64,000 bases of DNA from Xanthomonas fragariae. GTDB lineage: Bacteria; Pseudomonadota; Gammaproteobacteria; Xanthomonadales; Xanthomonadaceae. This document shows, piece after piece, positions 55,801 through 63,517 of the stretch; position 1 is the first letter of the stretch, and every line of letters begins with the position of its first letter. The notes under the pieces were generated by a model. That model saw only the letters and a program-made list of their open reading frames with translations, had not been told where the DNA came from and ran no database searches. Where the stretch lies: assembly GCF_900183975.1 (NCBI RefSeq), contig NZ_LT853882.1, positions 2,535,501 through 2,599,500 of the forward strand, in the 5' to 3' direction. The translations under genes and the position numbers were made by a program.

Positions 55801-57715
55801 GCAGCCGCCCCAGCGCGTCGTGCTCGTAGCGGCTCTCGTGGCCCAGCGCGTCGCGCAGCCAGGCCAGCAGGCCGTAGCGGTCGTAGCCCAGCTCGGTCTG
55901 TGCGCCGCGCGGGTTGCGCTGCGCCACCAGCAAGCCCTGCGCGTCGTAGTCGTAATGCGTGGTGGCGCCCAGCGGATCGGTCTGCGTCTGCAGCAGCCCG
56001 CGCGCGTCGTGCGCCTGGTGCCAGGCGTAGCCGCCCGGGTCGGTGACCGACAGCAGCCGGTCGTCCTCGTCGTAGACCTGGTGCAGCGTGCTGCCGTCGG
56101 GACGGCGCAGGCGCAGCAGGTTGCCGCGCGCGTCGTAGTCGAATTCGGTACGCAGGCCTTCGGCGTCGGTGACCGCCACGGTGCGGCCGACCGCGTCGTA
56201 CTCGAACACGGTGACCCCGTCCAACGCATCGATCTCGCACAGCGGCAGGCGGTTCTCGTCGAACTTCACCAGCGACACGTGGCCCAGCGAGTCGGTCACC
56301 TGGGTCTCGCGCAGCAACGCGTCGTAGGCGAAACGGTAGTCGTACAGGCCGCCATCGCCCCAGGCGTGCACCACCCGCCATTGCCCGTCGTAGGCGTAGT
56401 GGAACGACAGGCCCACGCGGTCGGTATGCCGGACCATGCGGTGCTGGCGGTACGCGAACGTGCGCGGCACCCCCAGCGCGTCCTCGGCGGCGACCAGATC
56501 GCCTTCCACATAGCGATAGGTCACCAGCGGATGGGTCAGGCCGGTCGCCGGATCGTGCAGTTGCAGGCGGTCGATGCGGCCGTGCCGCGACTGCACCTCG
56601 ATGAAGCGGCCCTGCAGGCCGTCCACGCCGCGTTCGACGATGCGCACCAGGTGGCCGTCGCCGCGCTCGAAGCGCCAATGGTTGCCGCAGGCGTCCTCGA
56701 CCTGCGCGATCGGCAGCGTCCGCGCGCGCGGCAGCACCCCGACGCCGGCCGCCGGCGCATCGCCGAAGCGATAGCGCAGGTCGGACTTGGTCCGCACCAG
56801 CAGGTCGGTGCCCTCGCGCAGCAGCCGCGCGCCGTCGACGAACTCGACGACCGGGACGCCGTCGGCGTCCGGCAGCTGCGGGAACACGGCCACGCTGTGG
56901 CCGTCGTGGAACAGCACCACGCCGTCGGCGTCGATCTCCAGGCGGATGTCGGCCGGCGTCTGCCAGCCGTGGCCGCAGGCGCCGGCCTCCTCCCCGCGCG
57001 CCGAGCCGTAGCCGCGCGACCATGCCAGCGGCAGCCGACCGGGGATCGCGAAGTCCTCGTGCTGCACCGACACGCTGCCGTCGCGGATGTCCACCGGCTC
57101 GGCGCGCAGCACCTTGCACTTGAGGAAGCCCGAATCCATGTGCTTGAACACACGCTGCCGCAGGCCCTTGAACGCCTTCGCCGCGCGCGCGCCCAGCGTG
57201 GAGCGGCGCAGCGCGCCCAGCGCGGCGAAGCCGGCATGCAACCCCAGCGTCATCCACGACACGGTCAGTGGCCCGCCGACTTGCACGTTGGTCGGGATGG
57301 CGACATTGATGCCGGTCGGCAGCCACAGCGAACGCAGCGGCTTCTTCAGTTTCTTGATCCGCAACGGCGGGATCAGCCCGGCCAGGTTGCAGTCCAGCAC
57401 CGGCACCGCCAGCCGCGAGAACGGGTCGCCATCGGCCGACACCGTCTTGCTGCCCATGAAGATCTCTTCGCCGTCAAACTGCGGCCCCATCGGCAGGCTC
57501 AGCTGCGGCGCCCATCGGCGTGCACGGCACCTCTCCTGATCCGTTCTATCGCGAACGTAGCCGATACAGCGCCGCTCGCCAATCTCCATAACTCTCGCTT
57601 CACTGACTTGCTGGCTCGTCGAGCGCCGCAACAGGCAGGTAGCGCAAACTTCGCTGCGAAATGCGAGCGACCTTGGACCGCGCGACGAACGCTCGGACTT
57701 TGCCTGATCGCGCAT
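52886..57715 (-). CDS. Rhs polymorphic toxin with deaminase-like C-terminal domain
   Basis: Frame of up to 1609 aa. The first residues up to about 75 look foreign; from MGPQFDGEEIFMGSKTVSAD a cap region begins (GLIPPLRIKKLKKPLRSLWL). The YD-repeat shell runs to about 1460 (FRFQGQYYDIETGLHYNRYR, then DPVGLVGGMNCHSYVQ), where the toxin is cut off autoproteolytically in related proteins. The tip (about 1470-1609) holds AGHAEINALNWFL with H1494/E1496 and CTGC with C1534 and C1537, the HAE...CxxC zinc site of the deaminase superfamily. Substrate (DNA, RNA or nucleotide) is not determined. The N-terminus probably lost a PAAR or transit region; the start is uncertain. Confidence 0.88.
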   Translation of the reverse strand: MRDQAKSERSSRGPRSLAFRSEVCATCLLRRSTSQQVSEARVMEIGERRCIGYVRDRTDQERCRARRWAPQLSLPMGPQFDGEEIFMGSKTVSADGDPFSRLAVPVLDCNLAGLIPPLRIKKLKKPLRSLWLPTGINVAIPTNVQVGGPLTVSWMTLGLHAGFAALGALRRSTLGARAAKAFKGLRQRVFKHMDSGFLKCKVLRAEPVDIRDGSVSVQHEDFAIPGRLPLAWSRGYGSARGEEAGACGHGWQTPADIRLEIDADGVVLFHDGHSVAVFPQLPDADGVPVVEFVDGARLLREGTDLLVRTKSDLRYRFGDAPAAGVGVLPRARTLPIAQVEDACGNHWRFERGDGHLVRIVERGVDGLQGRFIEVQSRHGRIDRLQLHDPATGLTHPLVTYRYVEGDLVAAEDALGVPRTFAYRQHRMVRHTDRVGLSFHYAYDGQWRVVHAWGDGGLYDYRFAYDALLRETQVTDSLGHVSLVKFDENRLPLCEIDALDGVTVFEYDAVGRTVAVTDAEGLRTEFDYDARGNLLRLRRPDGSTLHQVYDEDDRLLSVTDPGGYAWHQAHDARGLLQTQTDPLGATTHYDYDAQGLLVAQRNPRGAQTELGYDRYGLLAWLRDALGHESRYEHDALGRLHRQVDPLGQATHYDYDAKGRLLRIRSADGGQVQCAYDAEDQLVGYVDEAGAQTRLHYVGIGQIGKRVQPDGHAVEYRYDSEEQLVAVINQRGEEYRLRRDPLGRIVEETDYWGQSRHYQYDACGRLTATIDPLGQRIGFATDALGRIVRKTLPDVRTPGQQVQEQFAYDARGQLVELRNRHRTATRRFDALGQVLEEVQDGFRVGYGYDAVGNRVLRETSAGNRIAFAYDLRDQVVEVAINDDAPIAIERDALGRATREQLSAHVQRQFQYDGRSLLTAQSVLKDAVPLFETTYDYDRAGNLTHRRDSVQGVDEYRYDVLGRLLQHTDPKGRIERFFNDPAGDRLATRVQQVQLRKVAGGDDDQQVQWTREGSYDGVHYVFDRAGDLIRKGSPNGPEPDDLELLWDANHRLAESRKAGQATHYGYDPLGRRVFKRNPTHTTWFYWDGDALLGEVKQAHDAPDAAPVWVGNVADLIEAKRRKEKLAKLHERVREYVYYPGSFVPLALIEKEQGAAPLELAQLATSSISQISRSDAPAVAKHALTDSRGSDSTQPPKPSAPADMSPPQLTPSAPLGVLASSAPKLAAADGAAKPAAMAAPTAIKSGKPPGGGGLGTLGGDLVVGQGAGTKTSAIAGALVDTPTGVATSDEASAEGEQKPSNLVALGAWGEPSASSRTQVAGSRYIAVNTSAADAPEVNALAAADRAKEELQFSFSRLAESGGWRSVSYHYQVDPNGCPTRLLAASGDLVWFVEYNAWGEVNEYLVSIVENRLRFQGQYYDIETGLHYNRYRYYENVVGQYVSRDPVGLVGGMNCHSYVQNPFAWTDPLGLWGEPMNGASATVTVGDISRRARSSSAGHAEINALNWFLDEGGGFDEKKVVISDVVGHFKSGELPVGVCTGCRTNIFDLLQQGNASGVVIPKTVGNRFVGNIEIDSSDFARVGREIRGIYDGAGTNKQKSDKAWEVLEGAQCRK

Positions 57716-57784
57716 CCAGGCGCCAGCGTTTTTACCCGAAAAACGCTATACCGGGCCTTAAAAATGAAACATCGAACAGCGGCG

Positions 57785-57843
57785 AACAACGGGGCAAGAG
57801 GAAATATCTAATTCAAGCGCATATTTCCTCCGGCCCCGTTATC
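57785..57843. repeat. Imperfect palindrome (copy 1)
   Basis: Left arm 57785-57807 (AACAACGGGGCAAGAGGAAA onward) and right arm 57821-57843 form an imperfect 23-bp hairpin. The same element, perfect, is at 58954-59012. It resembles REP-like elements in form. Confidence 0.75.
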
Positions 57844-57940
57844 GCCCCATCTTCGCGCTACAGCCAAAACCAGTTGGCATCCCCAAAAACCAGCAGCATC
57901 ATCTACTCCAAGGAGCGTAGAAACTCCTCTAGTAGCGGCG

Positions 57941-58011
57941 CCCACCTCCGTCAAACCGGTGGGTTTTTTGTGCCTGTCCGCAGGCACACTCCGACGCGCT
58001 GTCTGCGTCGG
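57941..58011 (+). ncRNA. Series of stem-loops in the leader of the small-ORF/symE operon
   Basis: Three hairpins follow each other: CCCACC/GGTGGG (57941-57946 with 57958-57963) followed by TTTTTT (57964-57969), GTGCCTG/CAGGCAC (57970-57976 with 57981-57987), and CCGACGC/GCGTCGG (57991-57997 with 58005-58011). The first looks like an intrinsic terminator on the plus strand. Together they could be an attenuator or small RNA upstream of the gene at 58131. Confidence 0.4.
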
Positions 58012-58130
58012 GAGGGCGGTGAATACAACACCCTTCGGGGAAATAAGCCCGCCGGCTACTAGCGGTTTCTAACCTCCCGACATCCCGTCGCCCTTCGGCG
58101 CGGGTTCCTGTCTGCCAAGGAGGCTGTGCC

Positions 58131-58283
58131 ATGCGTCAACCGCCACCCCGTAGCGCCCCTGCCCGCCCCGCGACTGCCCGCCCCGCGACTGCCCGCAAAC
58201 GTGCAGCGCGCCAACCGCAGCCCACTGCCCCGCCCGAGCCGGTCGGTCACCTGCGTTACATCGAGCCACCGTGCACCCGATGA
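58131..58283 (+). CDS. Small Arg/Pro/Ala-rich protein upstream of symE
   Basis: 50 aa: MRQPPPRSAPARPATARPAT followed by a basic stretch (ARKRAARQPQ) and the end RYIEPPCTR. AAGGAGG with 7-nt spacing precedes the ATG. The stop TGA overlaps the start of the symE-like gene (ATGATGA region at 58280-58285), so the two are coupled. No family. Could be a leader peptide or a partner protein. Confidence 0.6.
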   Translation: MRQPPPRSAPARPATARPATARKRAARQPQPTAPPEPVGHLRYIEPPCTR

Positions 58284-58531
58284 TGTCGGTAGAAGAAGCC
58301 GCGGCCGCCATCGCCGCCGAACTGGCCCGCCCGCCACGCGCGCCGCGCCGCCCGCGCCCGCCCACGCAGTGCACGGTGGGCTATGGCTACTACCCCACCA
58401 GCCACCAGCACGTGCCCATGCTGCGTTTCCGCGGCCGCTGGCTGGAACAGCTGGGCTTCGCCATCGGCCAGACGCTGCGCGTGCAGGTGCGCGACGGCGA
58501 ACTGGTGGTGAGCGTGGCCAGCAAGGACTGA
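58280..58531 (+). CDS. SymE-like toxin (SpoVT-AbrB fold)
   Basis: 83 aa. The C-terminal half, YGYYPTSHQHVPMLRFRGRW then LEQLGFAIGQTLRVQVRDGE, matches SymE proteins (E. coli: PAITLKGQWLEAAGFATG). SymE is an SOS-induced protein of the AbrB fold that affects RNA or the nucleoid and is controlled by an antisense RNA in E. coli. Starts ATG at 58280 or 58283; the overlap with the upstream stop favours coupling. An alternative GTG lies at 58271. No antisense RNA could be proven here. Confidence 0.78.
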   Translation: MMSVEEAAAAIAAELARPPRAPRRPRPPTQCTVGYGYYPTSHQHVPMLRFRGRWLEQLGFAIGQTLRVQVRDGELVVSVASKD

Positions 58532-58569
58532 CGCGGCCATCGCCCACCACGCAAAGGAGGATCGCTGAG

Positions 58570-58764
58570 ATGGCATCCAGCCACGTTGTCTTCGGCATCA
58601 CACTCGACCAGGCCGATGCGCTCGACGGCCTGATCCGCACCCTCACCGCGCATGGCGACATCCTCGCCGCCGGCACGGCGCCCTATCTGGATCCCCGCAC
58701 GCTCCCCGCGCTGGGAGAAGCCATCTACACCGCCGCCCGCGCGGCGCGCGGCATCCTGGACTAG
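58570..58764 (+). CDS. Small protein downstream of symE
   Basis: 64 aa: [40 protein letters not shown], then a helix with [18 protein letters not shown] is 9 nt from the ATG, so it is very probably translated. It lies 38 bp after symE in the same direction. No family recognised; antitoxin or accessory role possible. Confidence 0.65.
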   Translation: MASSHVVFGITLDQADALDGLIRTLTAHGDILAAGTAPYLDPRTLPALGEAIYTAARAARGILD

Positions 58765-58806
58765 GTGGGCGCGCAAACGCTCAAGGACATGACCGACCGG
58801 TAGGCG

Positions 58807-58962
58807 GTGAACAACGGGGTGAACAACGGGGTGAACAACGGGGTGAACAACGGGGTGAACAACGGGGTGAACAACGGGGTGAACAACGGGGTGAACAACG
58901 GGGTGAACAACGGGGTGAACAACGGGGTGAACAACGGGGTGAACAACGGGGTGAACAACGGG
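58807..58962. repeat. 12-bp minisatellite, 13 tandem units
   Basis: Thirteen exact copies of GTGAACAACGGG. The array ends inside the left arm of a perfect palindrome (58954-59012), so the unit derives from that arm. Confidence 0.97.
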
Positions 58963-59012
58963 GCCAGAGGAAATATCCATTTAAAGCAAATATTTCCTCT
59001 GGCCCCGTTGTT
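58954..59012. repeat. Perfect 23-bp palindrome (copy 2)
   Basis: Arms 58954-58976 and 58990-59012 (AACAACGGGGCCAGAGGAAA onward) are exactly complementary with a 13-bp spacer. They are paralogous to 57785-57843. The element lies at the end of the minisatellite. Confidence 0.95.
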
Positions 59013-59096
59013 GCAGTGTTCATGCGAGTCGGCGATGTTTTGCAGCGGCGACTTTTTACGTGCCTCTCGCTTCTTTCGGGCGCGCAAACAGCTACG

Positions 59097-59570
59097 TCAG
59101 ATTGTTGGATACACCAGCTTCTCGTTGTTCTCCGCGTGATCGTCGGACCAGTAAAGTTTGATGACTTGTTTGCTTTTGGTCTCCATGTGCACCGCGGCAA
59201 TGAGTTCAACGGACTGGTGTGGGTCCATTCGCTCTAAGGGGAACTTGGCTTCGATGTCAGAATCGATGAGGCAATCGTTTCCTTCCGGGAACTCGATGGA
59301 CACATTGCGAGCAGCAGACTTGCCTTTGTTGAATATTTTTAGCCGATATTGATTGCTGCCAAGCTTGATGAAGTTTGCGCCCAAGTCGGCTCTTTTGGTA
59401 TTACTTGCATCGCCGGCCTCTTTTTCGAGAAGAAGTTTATTCAATCGCTCCTGACTCTCTATCAGGCCTTTCTGTTTCTCGTTAAATTGGTAGGTCTTCC
59501 AGGCGGCGTAGGCGGACAGAAGGAAAGCAGCCACTGCGATGACATCGCCCGTGCTAAAAGAGGGCATCAT
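59097..59570 (-). CDS. Membrane-anchored protein of unknown function
   Basis: 157 aa with one N-terminal membrane helix (TGDVIAVAAFLLSAYAAWKT), a short coiled region (ESQERLNKLLLEKEAGD) and a beta-rich C-terminal domain (NQYRLKIFNKGKSAARNVSI, VELIAAVHMETKSKQVIKLY) reminiscent of Ig-like cytoplasmic domains. Its start overlaps the stop of the zinc-ribbon gene by 4 bases, so the pair is co-translated. Lower GC than the neighbours. Function not recognised; possibly a phage-defence or immunity-type partner. Confidence 0.75.
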   Translation of the reverse strand: MMPSFSTGDVIAVAAFLLSAYAAWKTYQFNEKQKGLIESQERLNKLLLEKEAGDASNTKRADLGANFIKLGSNQYRLKIFNKGKSAARNVSIEFPEGNDCLIDSDIEAKFPLERMDPHQSVELIAAVHMETKSKQVIKLYWSDDHAENNEKLVYPTI

Positions 59571-59854
59571 TTAATCCTGAAGTACTTGCTTCCGCCGAAC
59601 GCTTTTCGGAGCGAATCGTTCAGCTGCTTCTGGATATCTTTGGCGACCTCCTGTTTAATCTCTTTGACGTGCTCGTCGATATTTTCAGAGTTGGCTCGGT
59701 TGAGCTCGTCTTTTGGAATCTCAAGGCCACAGCTGGCACATTTGAAGAGAGCAGTTGCGGAGGCATAGGAATCGTCACTAGAAAACTGCGTCCCTCCGCA
59801 AGTTGGACAGAAGGGAGTGATCGAACGGTCGTATTTTCCGGCTTCAATTGGCAT
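59567..59854 (-). CDS. Zinc-ribbon protein
   Basis: 95 aa: four cysteines in CPTCGG and CASCGLE (about residues 16-19 and 39-42) form a zinc ribbon; an acidic helix follows (NIDEHVKEIKQEVAKDIQKQ). Overlaps the membrane-anchored gene at 59097. Both lie downstream of the SUKH immunity gene on the same strand after a 65-bp gap. Partner function unknown. Confidence 0.75.
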   Translation of the reverse strand: MPIEAGKYDRSITPFCPTCGGTQFSSDDSYASATALFKCASCGLEIPKDELNRANSENIDEHVKEIKQEVAKDIQKQLNDSLRKAFGGSKYFRIK

Positions 59855-59919
59855 AGCTCACCTCAGATGATGTTGGTTTCAGGAGAATACTTAATTTCCC
59901 TTTAAAATCCCCCTCATTA

Positions 59920-60402
59920 TCAATCATCATAAGCGTCGCCATAAGACTGGAATCCGTCCGCCAACCAATAATAGCGCTGCCCGGCACACTCAACAGATTT
60001 ACGGAGAAACTCCGAAAAACTTCGAGCTATCACGGGGCAGGAACCGGCAACACCATGGCGATCCCAGAAGCTGTCGTAACACCACCCCAGTCTTTCAGCT
60101 CCGGTGTCCAACGACACATATTCATCGGAACGCCCTGTAGCGACTATAACCCAAGAGTCAGTTATATCCCCCAAATTAATTTCTCCAACTATAACCTCAT
60201 TGGATAGATGCAGTTCATTAGGTGCAGACACAGCCAGTGGGTATTCAGCATGAGTGAAAAGTTCCACACCACCGCATACTTCATAAAAAGATTTAAGGTC
60301 TGCTGGAAGATGACTTGAGATCTCAGCCTCGCGCGCGACAGGAAGCACGATGCAGTCGCGCCTGGAGCTGATTAACTCGATTAGATCGGAAATTTCGCTC
60401 AC
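59920..60402 (-). CDS. SMI1/KNR4 (SUKH) family immunity protein
   Basis: 160 aa. SUKH-type landmarks: LPADLKSFYEVCGGVELFTH at residues about 32-51, then WVIVATGRSDEYVSLDTGAE and FSEFLRKSVE. SUKH proteins are common immunity proteins for polymorphic toxins, often nucleases. The ATG overlaps the stop of the Rhs gene at 60399 (ATGA), so it presumably neutralises its HNH-type toxin domain. Confidence 0.87.
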   Translation of the reverse strand: MSEISDLIELISSRRDCIVLPVAREAEISSHLPADLKSFYEVCGGVELFTHAEYPLAVSAPNELHLSNEVIVGEINLGDITDSWVIVATGRSDEYVSLDTGAERLGWCYDSFWDRHGVAGSCPVIARSFSEFLRKSVECAGQRYYWLADGFQSYGDAYDD

Positions 60403-63400
60403 TTCCTGCAGCCCCTCTTCAAATATTTGTTAAATTCTCGATAGTAATTTTTTCGAGCGGCTTTCGGAACACCGGCTTCGTTGAACATCTTTTCACTTAT
60501 CCTATAGATCTCAGGCTTAGAAATAGTGCTCCAGTCGACCTTACCCCCGACACGCCTGCCAGTTCTATCTTCCAACCAGTCACGATACGCTTTCTTTGTT
60601 GCGCCGTGCTCGGCTTTGGTAAGAGCTATAGTTGGGTTATGAGATGCCCTTGATATATAACCAGGAACATTATTCGCTGCCCAGACATCCAATATCCCAT
60701 GATGCATCTCCAATCCAGGCTGCTTTATTCCGTATCCAACTATGTCATACGCAGCAACCGGGCTTAACCCACAAGGGTCAATGTACAATATAGGGTTAAC
60801 ACCATACGCATACAAAGATATTCCGCCATCCAAACGGATAGGATCGAGACAAACGTACGACCCAAGCACACTATCATAATACCTATATCTATTGTAACTT
60901 AATCCAGTCTCGACATCATAGTACTGCCCCTGAAATCTTATAAAGCTTTCAAATTCACCAGTACTTTTAAATCCAGCCCAACATGATGACTTCCAGTCAA
61001 GACACCACACTAATTCTCCGGCGCTCGAAATTAAGCGCTGCGGGCACCCATTAGGATCGACCTGATAATGAAAGACAGCCCTCACTCGTTCATTAACTAC
61101 AATCCCTGCAAGTCTTTGCTCGTCTACCGTCATGGAGGCGCCATGCTTTTCCACCCAATATACTGAAGCATCCTGAGGCGAAACAGCTTCCACCTCGTCA
61201 TTTCCGAGGTCCGTCTCAACATTGTCCTTCAGCAAACTCGCTTCCGGATTTTCACTTCTCCGTCCACCTGCTCCGCCAGAAATTTCACCATTTCCTGAAG
61301 GCACCCCGCCCGCACCACCGAGAATCGTTCCGCCCAGCGAACCTAATACATTGCCGCGCGAGCCCTCGCGTGGCAGGTCAAGGGACTCGCTCGTTTCAGA
61401 TTGCCTTAGGTTTAAAAAAGGCGACCGAGTGGCACCAATAGTCCCCCCTAGATTCTTTAGACTTCTCGATTCATCCGATAGCCCCCGCGAAACATCAATC
61501 GGCATTTCGCGAAGATACCCACGTGAAACTGGAGCTTCCGCGTCGACCAAAGCTAACGGTACAAAAGTACCCGGGTAATACACGTACTCCCGCGTGCGCT
61601 CATGCAGCTTGGCAAGCTTCTCCTTGCGGCGCTTGGCCTCGATCAGGTTGGCGACGTTGTCCACCCATACCGGCGCCGCGTCCGGCGCGTCATGGGCCTG
61701 CTTGACCTCGCCCAGCAGCGCGTCCCCGTCCCAGTAGAACCACGTGGTGTGGGTCGGGTTGCGCTTGAACACGCGCCGGCCCAGCGGGTCGTAGCCGTAG
61801 TGGGTGGCTTGGCCTGCCTTGCGGCTTTCGGCCAGGCGGTGGTTGGCGTCCCAGAGCAGTTCCAGGTCGTCGGGTTCCGGGCCGGTCGGGCTGCCCTTGC
61901 GGATCAGGTCGCCGGCGCGGTCGAACACGTAGTGCACGCCGTCGTAGCTGCCTTCGCGGGTCCACTGCACCTGCTGGTCGTCGTCGCCGCCGGCCACCTT
62001 GCGCAGCTGCACCTGCTGCACGCGCGTGGCCAGGCGGTCGCCGGCCGGGTCGTTGAAGAAGCGCTCGATGCGGCCCTTCGGGTCGGTGTGCTGCAGCAGC
62101 CGGCCCAGCACGTCGTAGCGGTATTCGTCCACGCCCTGCACGCTGTCGCGGCGGTGGGTCAGGTTGCCGGCGCGGTCGTAGTCGTAGGTGGTCTCGAACA
62201 GGGGCACGGCGTCCTTGAGCACCGACTGCGCGGTCAGCAGGCTGCGGCCGTCGTACTGGAACTGGCGCTGCACGTGCGCGCTGAGCTGCTCGCGGGTGGT
62301 GCGCCCCAGCGCATCGCGCTCGATGGCGATCGGCGCGTCGTCGTTGATCGCCACTTCGACCACCTGGTCGCGCAGGTCGTAGCCGAACGCGATCCGGTTG
62401 CCGGCGGAGGTCTCGCGCAGCACGCGGTTGCCCACGGCGTCGTAGCCGTAGCCGACGCGGAACCCGTCCTGCACTTCTTCCAGCACCTGCCCCAGCGCGT
62501 CGAACCTGCGCGTGGCGGTGCGATGCCGATTGCGCAGCTCCACCAACTGGCCGCGCGCGTCGTAGGCGAACTGCTCCTGCACCTGCTGGCCCGGCGCGCG
62601 CACGTCCGGCAAGGTCTTCTTGACGATGCGCCCGAGCGGGTCGGTGGCGAAGCCGATGCGCTGGCCCAGCGGGTCGATCGTCGCGGTCAGGCGGCCGCAG
62701 GCGTCGTACTGGTAGTGCCGCGACTGGCCCCAGTAGTCGGTCTCCTCGACGATGCGGCCCAGCGGATCGCGGCGCAGCCGGTACGCCTCGCCGCGCTGGT
62801 TGATCACCGCCACCAGCTGCTCTTCGCTGTCGTAGCGGTATTCCACCGTGTGCCCATCCGGCTGCACGCGCTTGCCGATCTGACCGATGCCCACGTAGTG
62901 CAGCCGCGTCTGCGCGCCGGCTTCGTCCACGTAGCGCACCAACTGGTCCTCGGCGTCGTACGCGCACTGCACCTGCCCGCCGTCGGCCGAGCGCACGCGC
63001 AGCAGCCGGCCCTTGGCGTCGTAGTCGTAGTGCGTGGCCTGGCCCAGCGGATCGACCTGCCGATGCAGCCGCCCCAGCGCGTCGTACTCGTAGCGGCTCT
63101 CGTGGCCCAGCGCGTCGCGCAGCCAGGCCAGCAGGCCGTAGCGGTCGTAGCCCAGCTCGGTCTGCGCGCCGCGCGGGTTGCGCTGCGCCACCAGCAGGCC
63201 CTGCGCATCGTAGTCGTAGTGCGTGGTGGCGCCCAGCGGATCGGTCTGCGACTGCAGCAGCCCGCGCGCGTCGTGCACCTGGTGCCAGGCGTGGCCGCCC
63301 GGGTCGGTGACCGACAGCAGCCGGTCGTCCTCGTCGTAGACCTGGTGCAGCGTGCTGCCGTCGGGACGGCGCAGGCGCAGCAGGTTGCCGCGCGCGTCGT

Positions 63401-63503
63401 AGTCGATTCGATGAGGCGACAGCAATACGCGTAGATCGCTGTCGCTATAGCCCATGACCGCCGCACTGCTAGATACTGAGTTCGCCACGGCATTTCGAAG
63501 CAC
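60399..63503 (-). CDS. Cap-less Rhs protein with HNH-type nuclease toxin domain
   Basis: 1034 aa from a GTG at 63503. The first 33 residues (MLRNAVANSVSSSAAVMGYS onward) are unrelated to Rhs; the YD shell then begins abruptly (YDARGNLLRLRRPDGSTLHQ) and matches the Rhs at 52886 for hundreds of residues. The PAAR/cap part is missing. After the shell end (FQGQYYDVETGLSYNRYRYY, then a DPIRLDGG site) the tip has EMHHGILDVW (H934/H935), SHNPTIALTKAEHGA (N956, H966) and DWLEDRTGRR, consistent with an HNH/Endo VII-like nuclease. Probably a displaced tip that can recombine into a complete Rhs, or a truncated toxin. Confidence 0.83.
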   Translation of the reverse strand: MLRNAVANSVSSSAAVMGYSDSDLRVLLSPHRIDYDARGNLLRLRRPDGSTLHQVYDEDDRLLSVTDPGGHAWHQVHDARGLLQSQTDPLGATTHYDYDAQGLLVAQRNPRGAQTELGYDRYGLLAWLRDALGHESRYEYDALGRLHRQVDPLGQATHYDYDAKGRLLRVRSADGGQVQCAYDAEDQLVRYVDEAGAQTRLHYVGIGQIGKRVQPDGHTVEYRYDSEEQLVAVINQRGEAYRLRRDPLGRIVEETDYWGQSRHYQYDACGRLTATIDPLGQRIGFATDPLGRIVKKTLPDVRAPGQQVQEQFAYDARGQLVELRNRHRTATRRFDALGQVLEEVQDGFRVGYGYDAVGNRVLRETSAGNRIAFGYDLRDQVVEVAINDDAPIAIERDALGRTTREQLSAHVQRQFQYDGRSLLTAQSVLKDAVPLFETTYDYDRAGNLTHRRDSVQGVDEYRYDVLGRLLQHTDPKGRIERFFNDPAGDRLATRVQQVQLRKVAGGDDDQQVQWTREGSYDGVHYVFDRAGDLIRKGSPTGPEPDDLELLWDANHRLAESRKAGQATHYGYDPLGRRVFKRNPTHTTWFYWDGDALLGEVKQAHDAPDAAPVWVDNVANLIEAKRRKEKLAKLHERTREYVYYPGTFVPLALVDAEAPVSRGYLREMPIDVSRGLSDESRSLKNLGGTIGATRSPFLNLRQSETSESLDLPREGSRGNVLGSLGGTILGGAGGVPSGNGEISGGAGGRRSENPEASLLKDNVETDLGNDEVEAVSPQDASVYWVEKHGASMTVDEQRLAGIVVNERVRAVFHYQVDPNGCPQRLISSAGELVWCLDWKSSCWAGFKSTGEFESFIRFQGQYYDVETGLSYNRYRYYDSVLGSYVCLDPIRLDGGISLYAYGVNPILYIDPCGLSPVAAYDIVGYGIKQPGLEMHHGILDVWAANNVPGYISRASHNPTIALTKAEHGATKKAYRDWLEDRTGRRVGGKVDWSTISKPEIYRISEKMFNEAGVPKAARKNYYREFNKYLKRGCRK

Positions 63504-63517
63504 TTGTCATCCCATCA

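Noticed and set aside
54182..57811. 1200-codon frame on the plus strand opposite the Rhs gene (also 61602-63434)
   Set aside because: A shadow of the YD repeats with low-complexity Val/Gln/Ala/Leu composition; the minus frame has clear Rhs motifs.
57929..58132. Minus-strand small ORF opposite the symE leader
   Set aside because: It overlaps the hairpin region and the SD of the plus-strand gene; no sign of translation.
58807..58962. CRISPR-like array
   Set aside because: 12-bp units are contiguous with no spacers, and no cas genes are nearby.
58807..59139. Open frames made of VNNG (plus) or PLFT (minus) repeats
   Set aside because: Translation of the 12-bp minisatellite; no ribosome-binding site.
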